Positions 1-11,815 of a stretch of DNA of 64,000 nt are shown here, piece by piece. The notes under the pieces were generated by a model. The model saw only the letters and a list, made by a program, of their open reading frames with translations, had not been told where the DNA came from and made no database searches. Where the stretch lies: assembly GCF_042186555.1 (NCBI RefSeq), contig NC_133328.1:354110250-354174249 (forward strand). The letters run 5' to 3'. Within the stretch, counting starts at the first letter, position 1. Every line of letters begins with the position of its first letter. Made by a program: the position numbers and the translations under genes. Source of the stretch: Aquarana catesbeiana. Lineage: Eukaryota > Chordata > Amphibia > Anura > Ranidae.

Positions 1-239
1 AAAATATCATTTTTTTTTCAAAATTTTCGGTCTTTTTCCGTTTATAGCGCAAAAAATAAAAACTGCAGAGGTGATCAAATACCATCAAAAGAAAGCTCTA
101 TTTGTGGGAATAAAAGGACGCAAATTTCGTTTGGGTACAGCATTGCATGACCGCGCAATTAGCAGTTAAAGCGACGCAGTGCCAAATTGGAAAAAGACCT
201 CTGGTCCTTAGGCAGCATAATGGTCCGGGGCTCAAGTGG
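1..239 (-). mobile_element. TTAA-family (piggyBac-like) element end, runs off left edge
   Basis: Read on the minus strand, this starts at the TTAA at 240-243 with the end TTAACCACTTGAGCCCCGG and continues for 240 bp to the window edge. The same end sequence and first few hundred bases recur in this window at 240-480, 21349 and (3' end) 39442. The TTAA target and the association with a piggyBac transposase elsewhere in the window (33.7-39.4 kb) support a piggyBac-type non-autonomous family. Only one end is visible, so length and integrity are unknown. Confidence 0.75.
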
Positions 240-480
240 TTAACCACTTGAGCCCCGGACCATTATGCTGCCTAAGGACCAGAGGTCTTTTTCCAATTTG
301 GCACTGCGTCGCTTTAACTGCTAATTGCGCGGTTATGCAATGCTGTACCCAAACGAAATTTGCGTCCTTTTCTTCCCACAAATAGAGCTTTCTTTTGATG
401 GTATTTGATCACTTCTGCAGTTTTTATTTTTTGCGCTATAAACGGAAAAAGACCGAAAATTTTGAAAAAAAATGATATTT
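1..480. repeat. 480-bp near-perfect palindrome (two head-to-head TTAA-element ends)
   Basis: Bases 1-240 are the reverse complement of 241-480. By eye I find three mismatches in the arm comparison: T/C in the TGCAATGCTGTAC block, A/C in the CTTTTCTTCCC block and C/T in the GATCACCTCTG block. The axis is the TTAA at 240-243 inside GTGGTTAACCAC. The palindrome may extend left of the window. Confidence 0.9.
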
Positions 481-2205
481 TCTACTTTTTGTTATAAAAA
501 AAATCCAATAAACTCAATTTTAGTCATACATTTAGGCCAAAATGTATTCGGCCACATGTCTTTGGTAAAAAAAATGTCAATAAGCGTATATTTATTGGTT
601 TGCGCAAAAGTTATAGCGTCTACAAACTAGGGTACATTTTCTGTAATTTACACAGCTTTTAGTTTATGACTGCCTATGTCATTTCTTGAGGTGCTAAAAT
701 GGCAGGGCAGTACAAAACCCCCCCAAATGACCCCATTTTGGAAAGTAGACACCCCAAGGAAATTGCTGATAGGCATGTTGAACCCATTGAATATTTATTT
801 TTTTTGTCCCAAGTGATTGAATAATGACAAAAAAAAAAAAAAAAAAAATATTTACAAAAAGTTGTCACTAAATGATATATTGCTCACACAGGCCATGGGC
901 CTATGTGGAATTGCACCCCAAAATATATTCAGCTACTTCTCCTGAGTACGGGGATACCACATGTGTGGGACTTTTTGGGAGCCTAGCCGCGTATGGGACC
1001 CCGAAAACCAATCACCGCCTTCAGGATTTCTAAGGGTGTAACTTTTTGATTTCACTCTTCACTGCCTATCACAGTTTCGGAGGCCATGGAATGCCCAGGT
1101 GGCACAACCCCCCCCCAAATGACCCCATTTTGGAAAGTAGACACCCCAAGCTATTTGCTGAGAGGCATATTGAGTCCATGGAATATTTTATATTTTGACA
1201 CAAGTTGCGGGAAAGTGACACTTTTTTTTTTTTTTTTTTTTTTTTGCACAAAGTTGTCACTAAATGATATATTGCTCACACAGGCCATGGGCCTATGTGG
1301 AATTGCACCCCAAAATACATTTAGCTGCTTCTCCTGAGTATGGGGATACCACATGTGTGGGACTTTTTGGGAGCCTAGCCGCGTACGGGGCCCCGAAAAC
1401 CAATCACCGCCTTCAGCGTTTTTAAGGGCGTGAATTTTTGATTTTACTCTTCACTGCCTAACACCGTTTCGGAGGCCATGGAATGCCCAGGTGGCACAAA
1501 CCCCCCCCAAATGACCCCATTTTGGAAAGTAGACACCCCAAGCTATTTGCTGAGAGGCATGGTGAGTATTTTGCAGCTCTCATTTGTTTTTGAAAATGAA
1601 GAAAGACAAGAAAAAACTTTTTTTTTTTTTTCTTTTTTCAAATTTCAAAACTTTGTGACAAAAAGTGAGGTCTGCAAAATACTCACTATACCTCTCAGCA
1701 AATAGCTTGGGGTGTCTACTTTCCAAAATGGGGTCATTTAGGGGGGTTTTGTGCCACCTGGGCATTCCATGGCCTCCGAAACTGTGATAGGCAGTGAAGA
1801 GTGAAATCAAAAATTCACGCCCCTTAGAAAGCCTGAAGGCGGTGCTTGGTTTTCGGGGTCCCGTACACGGCTAGGCTCCCAAAAAGTCTCACACATATGG
1901 TATCCCCGTACTCAGGAGAAGCAGCAGAATGTATTTTGGGGTGTAATTTCACATATTCCCATGGCATGTTTGAGCAATATATCATTTAGTGACAACTTTG
2001 TGCAAAAAAAAAAAAAAAAAAAAAAAATTTGTCTCTTTCCCGCAACTTGTGTCGCAATATAATATATTCCATGGACTCGACATGCCTCTCAGCAAATAGC
2101 TTGGGGTGTCTACTTTCCAAAATGGGGTCATTTGGGGGGGTTTTGAACTGTCCTGGCATTTTATGCACAACATTTAGAAGCTTATGTCACACATCACTCA
2201 CTCTT
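240..2205 (+). mobile_element. TTAA-family non-autonomous element with internal ~391-bp units
   Basis: The element begins at TTAA 240 with TTAACCACTTGAGCCCCGG. Its first ~430 bp (AT-rich, with GTACCCAAACGAAATTTGCG, TATTTGATCAC and a CCAATAA motif) match the element starting at 21349. The interior is an array of ~391-bp units. No matching right TTAA end is visible before the next element begins at 2206, so the right boundary is inferred and the copy is probably truncated or overridden. No transposase coding capacity is present. Confidence 0.65.
690..2165. repeat. ~391-bp tandem units, three direct then two inverted
   Basis: The landmark AATGACCCCATTTTGGAAAG occurs near 727, 1119 and 1510 (spacing ~391 bp), and its reverse complement occurs near 1717 and 2110 (spacing ~392 bp). 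The array therefore folds on itself around ~1625, where the arms flank an A/T-rich spacer. The same landmark in the same kind of array occurs at 38157-38945 inside the piggyBac element. Homopolymer T or A runs of 20-27 bases sit in each unit. Confidence 0.85.
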
Positions 2206-3742
2206 CTAACCACTTGAAGACAAAGCCCTTTCTGACACTTATTTTTTACATGAAAAAGTTTTTTTTTTTTTGCAAGAAAATTACTTTGAACCCCCAAACA
2301 TTATATATTTTTTTAAAGCAAATGCCCTACAGATTAAAATGGTGGGTGTTTCATTTTTTTTTTCACACAGTATTTGCGCAGCGATTTTTCAAACGCATTT
2401 TTTGGGGAAAAAACACACTTTTTTAAATTTTAATGCACTAAAACACACTATATTGCCCAAATGTTTGATGAAATAAAAAAGATGATCTTAGGCCGAGTAC
2501 ATGGATACCAAACATGACATGCTTTACAATTGCGCACAAACGTGCAGTGGCAACAAAATAAATACATTTTTAAAAGCCTTTAAAAGCCTTTACAGGTTAC
2601 CACTTTAGATCTACAGAGGAGGTCTACTGCAAAAATTACTGCCCTCGATCTGACCTTCGCGGCGATACCTCACATGCATGGTGCAATTGCTGTTTACGTT
2701 TGACGACAGACCGCCGCTTGCGTTCGCCTTAGCGCAAGAGCAGGGGGCGACAGGGGTGCTTTTTTTTTTTTTTTTTTTTTCTTTATTATTTTTTTGCTTT
2801 TTTATCTTATTTTTAAACTGTTCCTTTCATTTTTTTTTTTTTTAAATCATTTTTATTGTTATCTCGGGGAATGTAAATATCCCCTATGATAGCAATAGGT
2901 AGTGACAGGTACTCTTTTTTGAAAAAATTGGGGTCTATTAGACCCTAGATCTCTCCTCTGCCCTCAAAGCATCTGACCACACCAAGATCGGTGTGATAAA
3001 ATGCTTCCCCAATTTCCCAATGGCGCTATTTACATCCGGCGAAATCTAAGTCATAAAATGCTCGTAGCTTCCGGTTTCTTAGGCCATAGAGATGTTTGGA
3101 GCCACTCTTGTCTCTGATCAGCTCTATGGTCAGCTGGCTGAATGACCGGCTGCATTCTCAGGTTCCCTGTTGAGACAGGAGAGCCAGAGAAAAACACGGA
3201 AGACGGTGGGGGGGGGGGGGCATTCCCTCCCACGGGTTGTAAAGGCAGTCTAGAGGCTAATTAGCCGCTAGGATTGCTTTTACATGAAAGCCGACCGCTG
3301 GCTGAAAAGAATGATACCAAGATGATACCTAAACCTGCAGGCATCATTCTGGTATAACCACTCAAAGTTGTGAATGGCGTACCTGAAGACAAAAAAATGG
3401 TTAACAATAAAGCACAGTAAACAATAAAGTATAAATAATTACATACCTGAAAAACAAACATGATAAAACATAATAACAATAACAATAACAATAACAATAA
3501 AACACTGCAGAATAGAATACAGTAAAAAAGAGCAGAACAATAGAGAGAGAATAGAGAGAGAGAGAACAATAAAACGACAACTATTTTTTTTTATTTTATA
3601 TATATTTTTTTTTTTTTTACACTTTTTTTGTAACTAACTTTTATAACTGTAACCGGTTCCAGGTTCGGGTCTCTCAAAATGCGATGGCATCTTGGGAGAC
3701 CCTGTGAAAGTGTGCCTAGTCTGTGCAATGCTGTACCCTACG

Positions 3743-4132
3743 CTAATACTCAACTAGTGTATGGTAGCGTTCAAAACATTCACCAATGCAAAGACCAGGA
3801 TTGTCAGGACAGAAGGGACAATAATAGCGGGTGTCACGCCTATATCCGCGTTTGCTGCAGACACAACATCTTTTTGGGGGGGGTTCGTTGGGTAGGGGTA
3901 CTCGGGAGCACATAAAAATGCCTCTCATGCAGCCGACTGCATTTCGTTGGGGGGATGTGAATGGGGGAAGTACGGGCGCTGCAGAAGTGGTGGGTTCCCA
4001 ATTAGGATTGGCGAATGCAGCAGGAAGGGCACTATGGGCACGACGGGCCTGTGTTTGTCTTTTTGGTGGCAGCGGGACACTACTTGTGCTTGTCACCTCA
4101 CCAGCTTGAACTGCACTTATGGGACTCGCCAC
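3743..4132 (-). pseudogene. piggyBac transposase C-terminal cysteine-rich domain (fragment)
   Basis: The last ~45 residues of this 129-residue minus-strand reading frame contain CCVCSKRGYRRDTRYYC, then CPFC, LC and a CF..YHT end. This is the Cys/His-rich zinc-binding tail of piggyBac-family transposases, which binds transposon ends. Residues upstream (Ser/Pro/Ala-rich) resemble nothing I recognise and may be read-through of non-coding repeat. The DDD catalytic core is absent, so this is a remnant. It sits inside a TTAA-flanked element, which fits the family. The piggyBac copy at 33.7-34.9 kb lacks exactly this tail. Confidence 0.8.
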
Positions 4133-4194
4133 GTCACCAAGTGTTACTGCAGTGCTGGTTTGACTACGACCGGGGTGTACTAGGCCGCTGGTGC

Positions 4195-5258
4195 TTGCCA
4201 GTTCAATAAAAAGCTTCCAAAAAAACTGTTAGCGATCGCAGGGATCAGGCCTGACTCTGCGAACGCTGCAGTTATGCGTTTAGTGTTTTGTAAGTGACAG
4301 TGATCGATCGATACTGCACTTGGGTGGGCTGGACTGGGCCGGGCGGAGGGGCAAAACGCAGGTGCTAGCAGGTATCTGGGTTGATCCCGCTAACACTGCG
4401 TTTTTGGGAACCCTAAACTGCTGGGGACGCTAGTATAGATCTGATCTGATCGGATCAGATATTGATCCGTTCAGATACTATACCACTAAAGGAGGCGTAT
4501 GCTGCGTGCGTGGGTGTTAGTGGTACTGGCGCTAACCTGACGCTGCCTGGGGCCGGTGCTTGCTAGTTCACCAAAATGCTACCAAAAAAACTGTTAGCGA
4601 TCGCAGGGATCAGGCCTGACTCTGCGAACGCTGCAGTTATGCGTTTAGTGCCTTGTAAGTGTCAGTGATCGATCGATACTGCACTTGGGTGGGCTGGGCT
4701 GGGCCGGGCGGAGGGGCACAACGCAGGTGCTAGCAGGTATCTGGGCTGATCCCGCTAACACTGCGTTTTTGGGAACCCTAAACTGCTGGGGACGCTAGTA
4801 TAGATCTGATCGGATCAGATATTGATGTGTTCAGATACTATACCACTAAGGGAGGTGTACGGTGCGTGCGTGGGTGTTAGCGGTACTGGCGCTAACCTGA
4901 CGCTGCCTGGTGCTTGCTTGCCAGTTCACCAAAATGCTACCAAAAAAACTGTTAGCGATCGCAGGGATCAGGCCTGACTCTGTGAACGCTGCAGTTATGT
5001 GTTTAGTGTTTTGTAAGTGACAGTGATCGATCGATACTGCACTTGGGTGGGCTGGGCGGAGGGGCAAAACGCAGGTGCTAGCGGGTATCTGGGCTGATCC
5101 CGCTAACACTGTGTTTTTGGGAACCCTAAACTGCTGGGGATGCTAGTATAGATCTGATCGGATCAGATATTGATCTGTACAGATACTATACCACTAAGGG
5201 AGGCGTATGCTGCGTGCGTGGGTGTTAGCGGTACTGGCGCTAATCTGACGCTGCCTGG
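4195..5258 (+). repeat. Three tandem ~360-bp repeats
   Basis: The block AACTGTTAGCGATCGCAGGG starts near 4225, 4589 and 4947. Each unit continues through GATCAGGCCTGACTC, GATCGATCGATACTGCAC, a GGGCTGGGC stretch, GATCTGATC motifs and TGCGTGCGTGGGTGTTAG. Units differ by small indels (an extra GATCTGAT in the first). They lie inside the TTAA element 2206-6174 and are not coding. Confidence 0.85.
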
Positions 5259-5269
5259 GGCGACGCATA

Positions 5270-5690
5270 TCACCGCCGGGCGATCAGGGGGCTAAACCTT
5301 TATTAGGTAATAAACGGCGGGTGCCCTGACACTATAAAAAATAAACGAACTAACCTGCGTCACCCGTAACGGTTATACGGTGATCAGTGGTGAAAGGGTT
5401 AACTAGGGGGCAATCAAGGGGTTAAAACATTTATTAGGTAGTATATGGGGGTCCCTGTCACTATAAAACGCTGACGGCGAACCTAAATATTTACCTCACT
5501 AACTAGCGTCACCAGCGACACTAATACAGCGATCAGAAAAATGATCGCTTAGCAACACTGGTGACAGGGGGTGATCAAGGGGTTAAAACTTTATTAGGGG
5601 GGGTTAGGGGGGTACCCTAGACCTAAAGGGGGGTAATACTCACTGTCCCAACACTGTAACTGTCACAAACTGACACTATGCAGTAATCAG

Positions 5691-5722
<32 letters not shown>

Positions 5723-5780
5723 CTGGTGTCAGTTTGTGACAGGGGGGGGGGGGGGTGATTGGGGGGGGATCGGGGGGCGA
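5270..5780 (+). repeat. Diverged short repeats and G-rich/A-rich simple sequence
   Basis: Successive motifs of the form GATCAAGGGGTTAAAACTTTATTAGG (near 5290, 5413 and 5576) alternate with GTCACTATAAAA-type blocks. This stretch ends in an A-run at 5690-5718 and long G-runs at 5741-5795. No gene is visible. It belongs to the interior of the TTAA element. Confidence 0.6.
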
Positions 5781-6180
5781 TCGGGGGGGGGATCGGGGTG
5801 TTTTGTATGCCTGGCATGTTCTACTGTGTGTGTGTGTGTTGTGCACTCACATTGATGTCTTCTCCCCTCGGCGCTGGAACGGAAAATACCGAGCCGAGGG
5901 GAGATGACATCATTTCCTTTGCTGCTGTTTAGCATACAGCAGCAAAGGAGTGTTCCCATTGGCCGGCGGCGATCGCGAGGGGGGGGCCACGAACGGATGG
6001 CCTCCCCCTCATCTCGGATCGCCGGGGAACAGAACGGGACCGCTTCGGGCACCGGGGGGGGGTCCGATCGGACCCCCCACCCGCGAGAGGCAAATCACGT
6101 ACATGTACGTGATTTTGCCTGCCCGTGCCGCCTTGCCGACGTAAATCGGCGTTAGGCGGTCCTTAAGTGGTTAAAGCCTA

Positions 6181-6215
<35 letters not shown>

Positions 6216-7249
6216 AAAAAGGGCCATTGCTTACTATAATTCTGATTAGGGATGAGCCGGAAACCCCCTGGTTTGGTTCACACCAGAACCTGCGAATGGA
6301 CCGAAAATTTGCGCACACTTTAGAACCCCATTGAAGTCTATGGGACTGGAACGTTCGAAATCAAAAGTGCTCATTTTAAAGGCTAATTTGCATGGTATTG
6401 TCCTAAAAAGGGTTTGGGGACCCGGGTTCTGCCCCAGGGGACATGTATCAATGCAAAAAATGCATTTTAAAAATGGCCGTTTTTTCGGGAGCAGTGATTT
6501 TAATGATGCTTAAAGTGAAAAAAAGTGAAATATTCCTTTAAATATCGTACCTGGGGGGTATCTATAGTATGCCTGTAAAGTGGCGCGTGTTTCCCGTGCT
6601 TAGAACAGTCCCTGCACAAAATGACATTTTTAAAGGAATAAAAGTCATTTAAAACTGCTTACGGCTTTAATGTAATGTCCGGTCCCAGTAATATGGATGA
6701 AAATCAGTGAGACAAATGGCATGGGTACCCCCCCAGTCCATTACCAGGCCCTTTGGGTCTTGTATGGATATTAAGGGGAATCCCACACCCACATTAAAAA
6801 AAGGAAAGGCGTGGGGCCCCAGGCCCTCTGAACAGCAGTATACAGGCGGTGCAAACAAGACAGGTACTGTAGGTTTGTTGTTAAGTAGAATCTGTTTGAA
6901 CTGGTACATTTTTAAAGTGTAGCTCCAGCCAAAAAATCTATTTTTAAGCTTTTTGGAAAACATAGAGAAGGGTTATCACCCCTGTGACATTTGTTTTGCT
7001 GTCTGTGCACCTCTTCCGAAGATTTTACCTCACTTTCTGTCTCAATGACAAATGTTTTTTGACAATTTGGGGTTTTTAGTGAAACAAGGATTGGTGATAA
7101 AGCATCAGTGGAAAGGAGACGTTTTTCCCATATTAACTCTTACAGGAGAGAATTTCCCTTCCTAGGAGATTTCATCTCACTTCCTGTTGTCTCCTTCCGT
7201 TTGCAAGTAGGAGTAATTTGTAGGTTGGTAAGTAGGGGCCTGCCCTATA

Positions 7250-7830
7250 TACTCTGCAGAAATTGGGGCCTTAGGTGTTGGTGTTGCCACAACACTGTAA
7301 GCCCTCACAGTTACTCTTGGTGGGCGCAGGAACGGGCTCTGCTGTGAAATATTAGATCAAGAATTGTAATTAATTGCCCCTGTTGAACAGGGTCAGAAAA
7401 ATTGGGCCTTTGGTGGTGGTGGTGCTGGTGCCACAACACTGTAAGTCCTCACAGTTACTCTTGGTGGGTGCAGAAATGGGCCCTGTTGTGAAATATTAGA
7501 TCAAGAATTGTAATTACATGTCCCTGTTGAACAGGGGCAGAAAAATTGGGCCTTAGGCACTGGTGCCACAGCATTGCAACCCCTCACAGATACTCTAGTT
7601 GGAGCGCAGGAATGAGCCCTCCTGTAAAATATTGCATCAAAAACTGTAATTACACACCCCTGTTAAACAGGGGCTGAAAAATTGGGCCTTAGGTACTGGT
7701 GCTGGTGCCACAACACTGCAACCCCTCACAAATACTCTAGTTGAGTGCAGCAACTAACCCTCCTCACAAAATATTGCATCAAAAAACAGGGGCTGAAAAA
7801 TTGGGCCTTAGCCACTGGTGGCGGTGCCCA
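7250..7830. repeat. ~138-bp tandem repeats in the hAT 3' region
   Basis: The motif AAATTGGGCCTT or AATTGGGGCCTTAGG recurs near 7260, 7399, 7540, 7677 and 7797. It is followed each time by a (GGT)n stretch, CACAACACTGTAA, CCCTCACAGTTACTCT and CTGTTGAACAGGGG-like blocks. The same units occur in the second hAT copy near 23028-23335. In transcript sense they lie downstream of the transposase stop codon. Confidence 0.85.
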
Positions 7831-7960
7831 GAACCAAAAATATTCTTACAAGCTATCAGCGTGATCATTGAGGAGGAAGAGGATAGTCACTCAGCATAAC
7901 AGGATGGTCACTCAGCATCAGCATAGGCAGTCTTGAAGGGATCTGACATTTCAAATAAAA

Positions 7961-8944
7961 TTATTTGGTTACATCAGCATCAGGTGCTTGGTAGCTGGTG
8001 GAGATCCAGGACTGATTCATTTTTATGAAGGTCAGTCGATCGACCGAATCGGTGGACAGGTGCACCCTGTGATTGGTTACAAAACCTCCAGCAGCACTGA
8101 ATGTGCGTTCTGAAAGAACGCTGAATGCAGGACAGGCCAGTAGCTCAATTGCATACTGTGCAAGCTCTGGCCAGTGATCCATCCTCAAGACCCAGTAACC
8201 CAGAGGATTTTCGGTGGGAAAGGTGTCCAAGTCAGATCTTGCCCCTAGGTATTCCTGCACCATGTAAAACAGACGCTGGCGATGGTTGCTGTAACCGATC
8301 ATACCTTGGGGCTGCGGACTAAAAAATTGTCTGAACGCATGGGTCAGATGGCCACCTTCTCCACCGCTCCTTCTTTGACTGACCGATGCCTCAGCAACAC
8401 GTTGTCCAGGAACAGGAGTTTGTAACCTCCCAGTCTCTGGGAATGCGTTGCACAGACTTTTCTGCAAGGCCTCCCGAAGATGTTTCATCCTCTGCTCTCT
8501 CTGCAATGGCAAGATAAGGTCCGCAACCTTACCCTTGTAATGTGGATCAAGGAGGGTTGCCAGCCAGTATTGATCCCTCTCCTTGATACCACGAATATGA
8601 GGATCCTTCCGCAGGCTTTGCAGGATCAGGGAGGCCATGCAGCATAGGTTTGCTGAGGCATTCGGTCCGGAGTCCTCTGGGTCACTAAGGACGACATGAT
8701 CCACAGCCACCTCCTCCCAGCCACGTACAAGTCCATGGGTTTCTTGGAACTGTAAATGATTCCTTAAAGACTGCTGCTGATGCTGAGTGCCAGGCTCCAC
8801 CTCATTGCTGACACAATCCTCCTCCTCATCCTCTTCCTGTGTGATTGGCAGGCATGCAGGAACACTGTCTGGATAAAGGGGGCCCTGAGAGCTAAGAAAG
8901 TCCTCCTTTTCCTGCCTCTGTTCTGCCTCAAGTGCCCTGTCCAT
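7961..8944 (-). pseudogene. hAT transposase, C-terminal segment with dimerisation domain
   Basis: This 327-residue segment ends the transposase. Near its end CPAFSVLSERTFSAAG, the following NHRVHLS and the LTFIKMNQSW block form the hAT dimerisation (Dimer_Tnp_hAT) domain that assembles the transposase oligomer. The block YWLATLLDPHYKGK (about residues 126-140) is a conserved hAT core element. An acidic stretch near the start (EEDEEEDCVSNEVE) is a linker. It ends at a normal stop at 7961. Its N-terminal end is joined by a frameshift to the segment at 9035-10003. The homologous part of the second copy is broken at 24790-26635. Confidence 0.9.
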
Positions 8945-9034
8945 TATTCAACGCAGCGTGTGCTCCAACAGGTGGACAAGGGGGACAGTGTCACTGATGC
9001 ATGCACTGTCACTGCTCACCATCCTCGTGGCCTC

Positions 9035-10003
9035 CTAAAATGGTGACAGGACAGTGCATGCATCCCTGATCATGGCCCACTGGCGTGGGGAAAAAAAAAC
9101 AAGCTCTCCTGACCCTGTCCTGGTGCCATAGTCACACAGGTACTCATTGATGGCCTTCTGCTGCATGTGCAGCCGCTGCAGCATGGCCAACGTTGAGTTC
9201 CACCTGGTGGGCATGTCACAGATTAGGCGGTTCTTGGGCAGGTTAAATTCCTTTTGGAGGTCAGCCAGCCGAGCACTGGCATTATATGACCGGCGAAAAT
9301 GCACACAGACTTTCTTGGCCTGCGTAAGGACATCCTGTAAGCCTGGGTACCTGCCCAAAAACCGCTGCACCACCAAGTTAAGGACGTGAGCCAAACAGGG
9401 CACATGGGTCATTTGTCCCTGTCGGAGGGTGGAGAGGAGGTTGGTGCCATTGTCGCAAACCACCATTCCTGCCTTAAGTTGGCGTGGCATCAACCACCTC
9501 TGAACCTGCCCCTGCAGAGCTGACAGAACCTCTGCCCCAGTGTGGCTCCTGTCCCCCAAGCACTCCAGCTCAAGCAGCGCATGGCATCTTTTGGCCTGCG
9601 TAGTTGCGTAGCCCCTTGAACGCCTACGGAACACCGCTAGTTCCGAGGACAAAGCACAGGAAGAGGCCATGGAGGAAGAAGAAGAATAGGGGGTGGAGGA
9701 GAGAGGTGTACCACAATCATTAGTAGTGACGTTTTGGAGGCGTGGTGGCGGAACAACCTCCAACACTACTGCACCTTGTCCTGCATCCTTCCCAGCTGTC
9801 AGCAGAGTCACCCAATGTGCCGTGAAACTTAGGTAACGTCCCTGTCCATACCTGCTGGACCATGAGTCAGCGGTAATATGCACCTTACCGCTGACCTGTC
9901 CAGTGAGGCATGGACATTGCCTTCCACATGCCGGTGGAGAACCGGAATCGCCTTCCTTGAGAAAAAGTGGCATTTGGGTACCTGCCACTGAGGAACCACA
10001 CAT
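9035..10003 (-). pseudogene. hAT transposase, catalytic core segment
   Basis: This 322-residue segment holds the core of the RNase H-like hAT catalytic domain. ADSWSSRYGQGRYLSFTAHW contains the first catalytic Asp. VVCDNGTNLLSTLRQG contains the second, followed by the conserved CLAHVLNLVVQRFL and by PTRWNSTLAMLQRL. It is separated from the upstream segment by a stop at 10012 and from the downstream one by a frameshift near 8944-9040. An inserted low-complexity Ser/Pro-rich part (about residues 85-125) is also present in copy two at 31.9-32.1 kb, so it belongs to the family. Confidence 0.9.
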
Positions 10004-10011
10004 TCCACAAA

Positions 10012-10377
10012 CTAATGGAAGGGGGCAGATTCTTCCAACTGAAAAGGTAGCAGTTGAAGTGCTAGCAATTTTGCCAAGCTAGCATTCAACCGCCGGGCAT
10101 GTGGATGGCTGGGAGCGAACTTTTTTCGGCGGTGCAGCAGCTGGGGCAGGGAAATTTGCCTGGTACAATCTGACGTCGGTGTACCGATAGCAGATTGCCC
10201 ACAAGTACTTGGCTGTGACACACCTAATTCCTTATCTTTATTCCTCCCAGTGCAGGTCTCAGAGAGGACTGAAGGTATAGTGGGTTTGGAGATTTCAGCT
10301 GATGAGGATTTCAGCATGTGGTGCCCAAGCGGGAGATGTTTTGGCCATGCGAGATACGCTTGAAACATATGTTGCAA
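10012..10377 (-). pseudogene. hAT transposase, segment between BED finger and catalytic core
   Basis: The 121-residue segment ends HARRLNASLAKLLALQLLPFQLEE, the helical pre-catalytic region common in BED-finger hAT transposases. It overlaps the preceding segment at 10311-10377 in another frame, so a small indel separates them. It ends at an in-frame stop at 10012, only nine bases before the next segment opens. Copy two has the homologous stretch at 32120-32653 without this stop, so the stop is private to this copy. Confidence 0.85.
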
Positions 10378-11075
10378 ATAGCAGCAGTGCTATCTGATGC
10401 ACTTGTCTCAAAAAAGGCCCACACCAAAGAACTTTTGGAATAACATGCAGAGACAGCAGCGCCTTGCACATGCGGCACTTTGCAGGGTGATGCAGTCAGT
10501 GTGCTGCCCTTAAGCTGGCCCCTGGAGGGCATCCTGCCTCGTTGGTGATGTGCCTCCTCCTCCTCTCTCCTATCAGGCACCCACATGGAGTCAGTGACCT
10601 CATCATCCCCTTCCTCCTCATCACTGGAGCAAAACTGGCAGTATGCTGCAGCAGGGGCAACATGACTGCCAGATTGCTGTCCTTCTTGGGCACCCCCTCT
10701 GTCTGGGCTCACGTTACAGCCTTCCTCTAGCCGAGTACCATCATTGGAGCCTTCAAAATGCTGGGCATCCTCCTGGAGCATATACCCAACACTGTGGTCA
10801 AACAGTTCGGGGGACTCCTCAGGAGGAAATGTTGAGGCTAGGGAAGGAGTGACTGATTCCATTGAGCCAAGGGAAGAGGCCGGGTTGGCAGCTGCTTTGC
10901 CAGACAAAGTACCCTGAGCATGGGTGAGAGAGGATGAGGAGGATGATGACGGCTTGGTCATCCACTCAAACAAAGCCTTCCGCGTGTTGCGGCTCAACAC
11001 GGCCAGCACACAGTCTGCTTGCCCTCTTTTATTGGCTTGTGACTGTCTGCCTCTCCTTGTTGGCCTTCCAGACAT
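10311..11075 (-). pseudogene. hAT transposase N-terminal segment with BED zinc finger
   Basis: A true ATG at 11075 opens the frame (MSGRPTRRGRQSQANKRG, basic and AT-hook-like). Next come a Ser-rich linker, an acidic stretch (SSDEEEGDDEVTDS) and the start of a BED zinc finger: SLVWAFFETSASDSTAAICNICFKRISHG, with the CxxC pair. The His half of the finger falls after the frame break near 10311. BED fingers bind the transposon ends. Copy two opens identically at 33370 (MSGRPPRRGR), which supports this start. Confidence 0.88.
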
Positions 11076-11095
11076 ACTAATGGCCTGCAGTGAGA

Positions 11096-11815
11096 TGTAG
11101 CTGCACTAAGCTGGGATATATATATATATATATATAATATATAGATATATAATATATAGATAGATAGATAGATACTGCAGCTAGCAAAATCAACTGCCTG
11201 CCTTTAGTATTATTAGTATTAGTACCAATCTTCTACAGGTAGCTTCTTTAGCTGAACACTGTGCAGAGGTCGCACTACACTAACTCGTAGCTTTAGCTGA
11301 ACACTGTGCAGAGGACGCACTACACTAACATTTAAATAATGTAGCTTAGCTGCCTGCGGTAGTGATAGGATCAGGAAAACACCACCAACCTTCTACAGGT
11401 AGCTTTAGCTGAACACTGTGCAGAGGATGCACTACACTAACGTTTAAATAATGTAGCTGCCTGCGGTAGTGATAAGATCAGGAAAACACCACCAACCTTC
11501 TACAGGTAGCTTTAGCTGAACACTGTACAGATGACGCACTACACTAACGTTTAAATAATGTAGCTGCCTGCGGTAGTGATAGGATCAGGAAAACACCCCC
11601 AACCTTCTACAGGTAGCTTTAGCTGAACACTGTGCAGAGGTCGCATTACACTAACTTGTACCTTTAGCTGAACACCGTGCAGAGGTCGCACTACACTAAC
11701 TTGTAGCTTTAGCTGAACACTGTGCAGAGGTCGCACTACACTAACTTGTAGCTTTAGCTGAACACTGTGCAGAGGTCGCACTTCACTAACTTGTAGCTTT
11801 AGCTGAACACTGTGT
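11096..11815. repeat. TA microsatellite and ~44-bp / ~125-bp tandem repeats at the hAT 5' side
   Basis: A (TA)n/(TAGA)n tract spans 11119-11174. Then TAGCTTTAGCTGAACACTGTG plus CAGAGG, GCACTACACTAAC repeats many times to 11815, in long units with TTTAAATAATGTAGCTGCC and in short ~44-bp units near the end. The array lies upstream of the transposase start and is probably a 5' subterminal repeat region where transposase might bind. That role is an inference. Confidence 0.85.

Larger units (their letters stand above)
2206..6174. mobile_element. piggyBac-like TTAA element, internally rearranged (~4 kb)
   Basis: The left end reads CTAACCACTTGAAGAC (first base of TTAA mutated) and the right end reads CCTTAAGTGGTTAA, giving inverted ends TTAACCACTTAAGG and a TTAA-type target. 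Inside are a microsatellite near 3475-3505, a transposase C-terminal fragment on the minus strand (3743-4132), three ~360-bp tandem repeats (4195-5258), several short diverged repeats ending in ACTTTATTAGG (5290-5620), a (G)n stretch and a GC-rich right flank. It lacks the catalytic part of a transposase, so it would need a helper. Confidence 0.75.

Noticed and set aside
3261..3569. Leu/Phe-rich membrane-protein-like minus-strand frame
   Set aside because: It is read from (AACAAT)n and (GAGAGA)n simple repeats within a TTAA element.
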